Assembly (NCBI GenBank): GCA_947456185.1
Contig: CANGPW010000005.1
Span: 1 to 58,897 of the forward strand
Reading direction: 5' to 3'
DNA length: 58,897 bases
DNA from: Bacteroidota bacterium
GTDB lineage: Bacteria; Bacteroidota; Bacteroidia; UKL13-3
A model generated the notes under the pieces. That model ran no database searches. It was not told the DNA's origin and saw only the letters and a program-made list of their open reading frames with translations. The translations under genes and the position numbers were made by a program. Below, piece after piece: positions 56,901 to 58,897 of the stretch. The first letter of the stretch is position 1. Each line of letters starts with the position of its first letter.

Positions 56901-57117
56901 TGGCCAATTCAATGGGAAACGTAACCAATCTTTCAATATCGGTTGCACCATAAGATGGCGCAACTGTAATTACCTGAACCTGATTATTGGTAATATCGGG
57001 AACAGCATCAATGGGTAGTTTTGTAAACTGGTAACTACCATAACCAATTAAGGCAATTGTAAAAAGCCCTATGATCAGTTTCTGTTTCACAGAAAATGAA
57101 ATAATACTATTCAGCAT
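53953..57117 (-). CDS. Heavy-metal RND efflux pump (CzcA/CusA type)
   Basis: 1054 aa inner-membrane pump. Twelve transmembrane helices, large periplasmic loops, and the HME-RND TM4 motif DFGLIVDGSVFIVEA. N-terminus MLNSIISFSVKQKLIIGLFTIALIGYG is the first helix. The C-terminal tail after LLENYE is repeat-derived. Exports divalent metals (Zn, Co, Cd, Cu class; specificity not read). First gene of the efflux operon after a short leader. Confidence 0.95.
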   Translation of the reverse strand: MLNSIISFSVKQKLIIGLFTIALIGYGSYQFTKLPIDAVPDITNNQVQVITVAPSYGATDIERLVTFPIELANSNISGLHEIRSFSRFGLSLVTIVFEDGIDIYWARQQVAERLQQVQADLPKGIGSISMGPVTTGLGEIYQYSVRAKEGYESKYDAMELRTIQDWMVRRQLLGVKGVADVSSFGGKLKQYEIAINSNKLQSYNITVNDVFAAMENNNQNTGGAYIEKGPTVLYIRSEGLVGSIDDIKSIFIKKTASGAPLLIKDVADVRFGYATRYGAMCYNDKGEVAGAVVMMLKGANSSDVIKNVKERIAQIQKTLPEGVIIDPFLDRTKMVNNAIGTVKTNLLEGALIVLFVLILFLGNMRAGFLVASVIPLAMLFAVIMMNIFGVIGNLMSLGALDFGLIVDGSVFIVEAVLHQLTHSKHFASTNLLSQKQMDDEVTGASKKMARSVVFGQIIILIVYLPTFALRGIEGKMFIPMAQTVAFALLGAFLLSITYVPMMSALLMSKKISHKKTFSDKMMEFFERHYQKALSNVIQFPKTIIISALSLFAVSIFVLIQMGGEFIPALEEGDFAVETRVLTGSNLTTTIENTQKAAKILKEQFPEVQQVVTKIGSGEIPTDPMPMEAADMMVILKDKEVWSSAKTFPELSEKMSKAIEAVPGVTSSFQFPVQMRFNELMTGAKQDVVCKIFGENMDTLAHYAEKLGQLSATVEGTKNLFVEPVSGMPQIIIEYNRAAIAQYGLNISDINKIVNTGLAGQSTGFVFEGEKRFELVVRLAGDQRKNIEDVRNLLIPTELGVQIPLSQLANVEMKAGPNQIQREDAKRRIVVGFNVRGRDVQSIVEELQSKVEKNIKLPAGYYVTYGGAFENLNAAKARLSVTVPISLLLIFLLLYFSFNSIKQSLLIYSAIPLSAVGGIFALSIREMPFSISAGVGFIALFGVAVLNGIVLIAEFNRLKAEGWSNTRKRVLMGTKIKLRPVLMTAFVASLGFLPMAISSGAGAEVQRPLATVVIGGLMIATLLTLFVLPILYVLLENYETKRTIGSKQSAISKGQ

Positions 57118-57220
57118 AATGCATAAAAAAATTTAATTAAAAAAAGCCACTAAATATATTGACAAAACAGTATACAAAAACTATTCAATCAACAATTGAA
57201 GGCGAGAATATATAATATAT

Positions 57221-57607
57221 TTATGAAAACTTTGGCGGTTGCCAAATAGAGTTAATGGAAGAAGTGTTGTTAAATTGTTCCGATTTAATCACAAAATTCT
57301 TAACTGTAAAAGAAGGTAAATTATATGTTTCAATTGTAAGGTCAAAACAGATTGAATTGATGGTATTATTTTTTTCAAAATGCGATTGTGATTTAAAAGG
57401 TAATTTCATGTCTTCATCGTAATCAGCATCTTTTATGGTATTAGTTGAATAATGATTACATAAAAACTCCCAAAAATCAACATGTTTATTTCCTTTATTG
57501 TGTTGCATAAAGTGTTCTACCAATAAAGGCAATTTGAACAATTCATTGAACTCAGTGGCAGTTAATAAATATACACTTAAAAATAATATGGAAATCCATT
57601 TTTTCAA
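57221..57607 (-). CDS. Small exported protein upstream of the efflux operon, His/Asp-rich
   Basis: 128 aa. Hydrophobic leader MKKWISILFLSVYLLTATEF, then LLVEHFMQHNKGNKHVDFWEFLCNHYSTN and DADYDEDMKLPFKSQSHF, with clustered His and Asp that could bind metal. Such proteins are commonly seen just upstream of czc genes in Bacteroidota; a sensing or chaperone role is inferred. Confidence 0.75.
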   Translation of the reverse strand: MKKWISILFLSVYLLTATEFNELFKLPLLVEHFMQHNKGNKHVDFWEFLCNHYSTNTIKDADYDEDMKLPFKSQSHFEKNNTINSICFDLTIETYNLPSFTVKNFVIKSEQFNNTSSINSIWQPPKFS

Positions 57608-57612
57608 TAGTT

Positions 57613-57620
57613 CAAATGTA
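57613..57620 (-). promoter_or_regulatory. -7 element for the efflux operon leader gene
   Basis: On the minus strand TACATTTG matches TAnnTTTG; no -33 TTG at 19 nt. Confidence 0.4.
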
Positions 57621-57687
57621 CAGATAAATGTTTAATTGAAAAAAATATTTATTGCATAATTTCAGCTGATTAAAAATTCAAAAAAAA

Positions 57688-57718
57688 AAGGCCTGTCAAA
57701 CAATTTATGGCAGGCCTT
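57688..57718 (-). terminator. Terminator of the ECF sigma gene
   Basis: AAGGCCTGTCA and TGGCAGGCCTT pair (one G-T wobble), with a T run on the minus strand. Confidence 0.8.
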
Positions 57719-57759
57719 AATTTTACTTATAATTCAAATTTATTACAATTTCTTATTAT

Positions 57760-58305
57760 TTATGCTGCTATTTCATCAGCAACTTTATCGTAACCATACA
57801 TTTTAGCATAGTTGCTTAATTTTCCTTTTAATTCACGTTTTGCAACAAAAATTCTAGTTTTTACAGTTCCAATTGGAATATTAAGCATCACAGCAATTTC
57901 TTCATATTTATATCCATTAAAACTCATGGTAAAAGGAGTTTTTAAATTTAAAGGTAATTTTTCAATTTCAGCTTCAATGTCTTGAATGATAAATTTTTGT
58001 TCCCCTTTATTTGCCTCAGTAATTGCAAAAGAGTCAATAAAATACTCATTACTGGTATTGTCAATAAAAGTATTTCTTTTTACCATTCTTCTGTAATTAT
58101 TAATAAAGGTATTTTTCATAATTGTATATAACCAACCTTTTAAATTTGTTCCCTCTTGAAACTTATCTTGGTAGGTAAATGCTTTTAACATCGTTTCTTG
58201 AACTAAATCATCAGTGTCGTCAATGTTACGAGTCAATTGATAAGCATATTTACGCAAACTTTTTGCTTCATGCTGAACTGTGTTTTTAAAATGTATTGAA
58301 GTCAT
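57760..58305 (-). CDS. ECF-type RNA polymerase sigma factor
   Basis: 181 aa. Sigma region 2 (YAYQLTRNIDDTDDLVQETMLKAF ... GWLYTIMKNTFINNYRR) and region 4 (LKTPFTMSFNGYKYEEIAVMLNIPIGTVKTRIFVAKREL) are complete. No anti-sigma factor gene follows. Three TTGTTnAACAA palindromes lie upstream. Confidence 0.94.
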   Translation of the reverse strand: MTSIHFKNTVQHEAKSLRKYAYQLTRNIDDTDDLVQETMLKAFTYQDKFQEGTNLKGWLYTIMKNTFINNYRRMVKRNTFIDNTSNEYFIDSFAITEANKGEQKFIIQDIEAEIEKLPLNLKTPFTMSFNGYKYEEIAVMLNIPIGTVKTRIFVAKRELKGKLSNYAKMYGYDKVADEIAA

Positions 58306-58327
58306 TTTGTTTAATTTTTTTCAATTA

Positions 58328-58403
58328 TTGTTCAACAAGATTGGGCTATTATTTTCACAAAAACAAACTCGTTGTTTAACAAAAAGCCATTTTTGTTAAA
58401 CAA
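58328..58403. promoter_or_regulatory. Three TTGTTnAACAA palindromes upstream of the ECF sigma gene
   Basis: TTGTTCAACAA (58328-58338), TTGTTTAACAA (58372-58382) and TTGTTAAACAA (58393-58403). Copies 2 and 3 are 21 bp apart (two helical turns) within a larger perfect inverted repeat (TTGTTTAACAAAAA-GCCA-TTTTTGTTAAACAA). Likely operators for one dimeric repressor or activator. Confidence 0.6.
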
Positions 58404-58605
58404 ATATTCAATATTTTGATAATCAGTCTATTATTTTTATATAAATGTTTAATTTAAAGTGTTTATTACAAAATAATTACAAATAATAGGCTAATATTAA
58501 AATAATAAAAAGTTATTATTTAGAACTATTCTAATCAAAATTGGTATAAAAGGAATCTTTAAGTTAATATTGAACAAGGAAATTATAAATCAATAAAATT
58601 TGAAT

Positions 58606-58613
58606 TATATTTG
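58606..58613 (+). promoter_or_regulatory. -7 element upstream of queD-like gene
   Basis: TATATTTG matches TAnnTTTG, about 67 nt before the start codon; no clear TTG. Confidence 0.45.
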
Positions 58614-58679
58614 AAACAAAATATATTCTTACTGAGTTATTGATTATATACTTCTAAAAAAACAGTATTTTAAAAATAA

Positions 58680-58897
58680 ATGGAAATTTCAGTTTCAAGA
58701 AAAACTCACTTTAATGCAGCACACAGATTAAATGTTGCAAGTTGGAGTGAAGAAAAAAATAAACTATATTTTGGTCCTTGTAACAACAAAAACTACCATG
58801 GTCATAATTACGATTTAATAGTTACAGTTACAGGCGAAATAGATGAGGAAACAGGTTATTTAATTGACTTGAAAATATTAAATGATATAATTTATCA
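58680..58897 (+). CDS. queD: 6-carboxytetrahydropterin synthase / 6-pyruvoyltetrahydropterin synthase, N-terminal part
   Basis: Starts MEISVSRKTHFNAAHRL, with zinc ligand His in FNAAHRL and YHGHNYDL; runs off the window after about 72 codons without a stop. The ATG at 58680 begins the family pattern. Queuosine-precursor or pterin pathway. Confidence 0.93.
   Translation, partial: MEISVSRKTHFNAAHRLNVASWSEEKNKLYFGPCNNKNYHGHNYDLIVTVTGEIDEETGYLIDLKILNDIIY

Larger units (their letters stand above)
58306..58679. other. Intergenic region between ECF sigma and QueD
   Basis: Holds the three palindromes upstream of the sigma gene and a -7 element for the next gene at 58606-58613. No other gene seen. 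Confidence 0.5.

Overview
The window is AT-rich and reads as a chromosome segment of an uncultured-type Bacteroidota (Cytophaga/Sphingobacteria/Chitinophaga side). The evidence is T9SS type A C-terminal sorting domains, Bacteroidota promoters of the TTG-N19-TAnnTTTG type, many FISUMP (Fibrobacter succinogenes major paralogous domain) surface proteins, TlpA/DUF4369-like thiol oxidoreductases, a PID-CTERM small protein and a TPR/AraC membrane regulator. No prophage, CRISPR array, rRNA or large integrative element is visible.

Layout. 1-9.6 kb: the end of yajQ, a secreted M36 metalloprotease, then housekeeping genes (trpS, ribF, pyrR, pyrB), a ZIP metal transporter, a PAP2 phosphatase, a methyltransferase and a HepT/MntA-type HEPN-MNT toxin-antitoxin pair bracketed by 33-bp direct repeats. 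9.8-15.1 kb: a very large outer-membrane protein and a TlpA-like lipid- or envelope-facing oxidoreductase. 15.3-21 kb: 3-hydroxyacyl-CoA dehydrogenase, followed by a sulfur-relay cluster (CoA-disulfide reductase-rhodanese, YgaP-like and DUF6132-like membrane proteins, HMA protein, two single-domain rhodaneses, small Cys-rich membrane protein, thioredoxin, rhodanese-thioredoxin lipoprotein). Its three transcription starts each carry an ATGTAAC-N4-GTnnC(a) Crp/Fnr-like box at exactly the same distance from a TAnnTTTG -7 element, which marks a co-regulated unit. 21-31.4 kb: rsmG, beta-barrel proteins, a lone ABC ATPase, THUMP-like methyltransferase, OsmC, a RAYT/IS200-like transposase with palindromic flanks, lipA, dapD, a glycosyltransferase, accA and a tRNA-Asp/tRNA-Arg pair.

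31.6-44.8 kb, mostly minus strand, is a surface-protein island: a T9SS-exported protein, a PID-CTERM protein, four FISUMP proteins (one fused to an SGNH esterase domain), a TlpA protein and a TPR/AraC regulator, closely spaced like one operon. A fifth FISUMP gene just upstream is broken by an in-frame TGA, and the regulator is frameshifted at an A8 run. 45-49.9 kb: small membrane proteins, xseB/xseA, an XRE-S24 regulator and repeat-rich spacers. 49.9-57.6 kb: a heavy-metal efflux operon (CzcA-like RND pump, four-helix-bundle protein, CzcC-like TolC, CDF exporter, CzcB-like adaptor, preceded by a small exported His/Asp-rich protein). Its gene ends have been invaded by a 7-bp-based dispersed repeat, which even encodes the TolC signal peptide. 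The right end holds an ECF sigma factor with three TTGTTnAACAA palindromes upstream, and the start of a QueD-like gene.

The best candidates for something under-described are the sulfur-relay regulon with phased promoters, the repeat-bounded HEPN-MNT module, the FISUMP/SGNH/PID-CTERM operon and the heptamer repeats in the efflux operon. All function calls come from reading motifs; no database search was possible.
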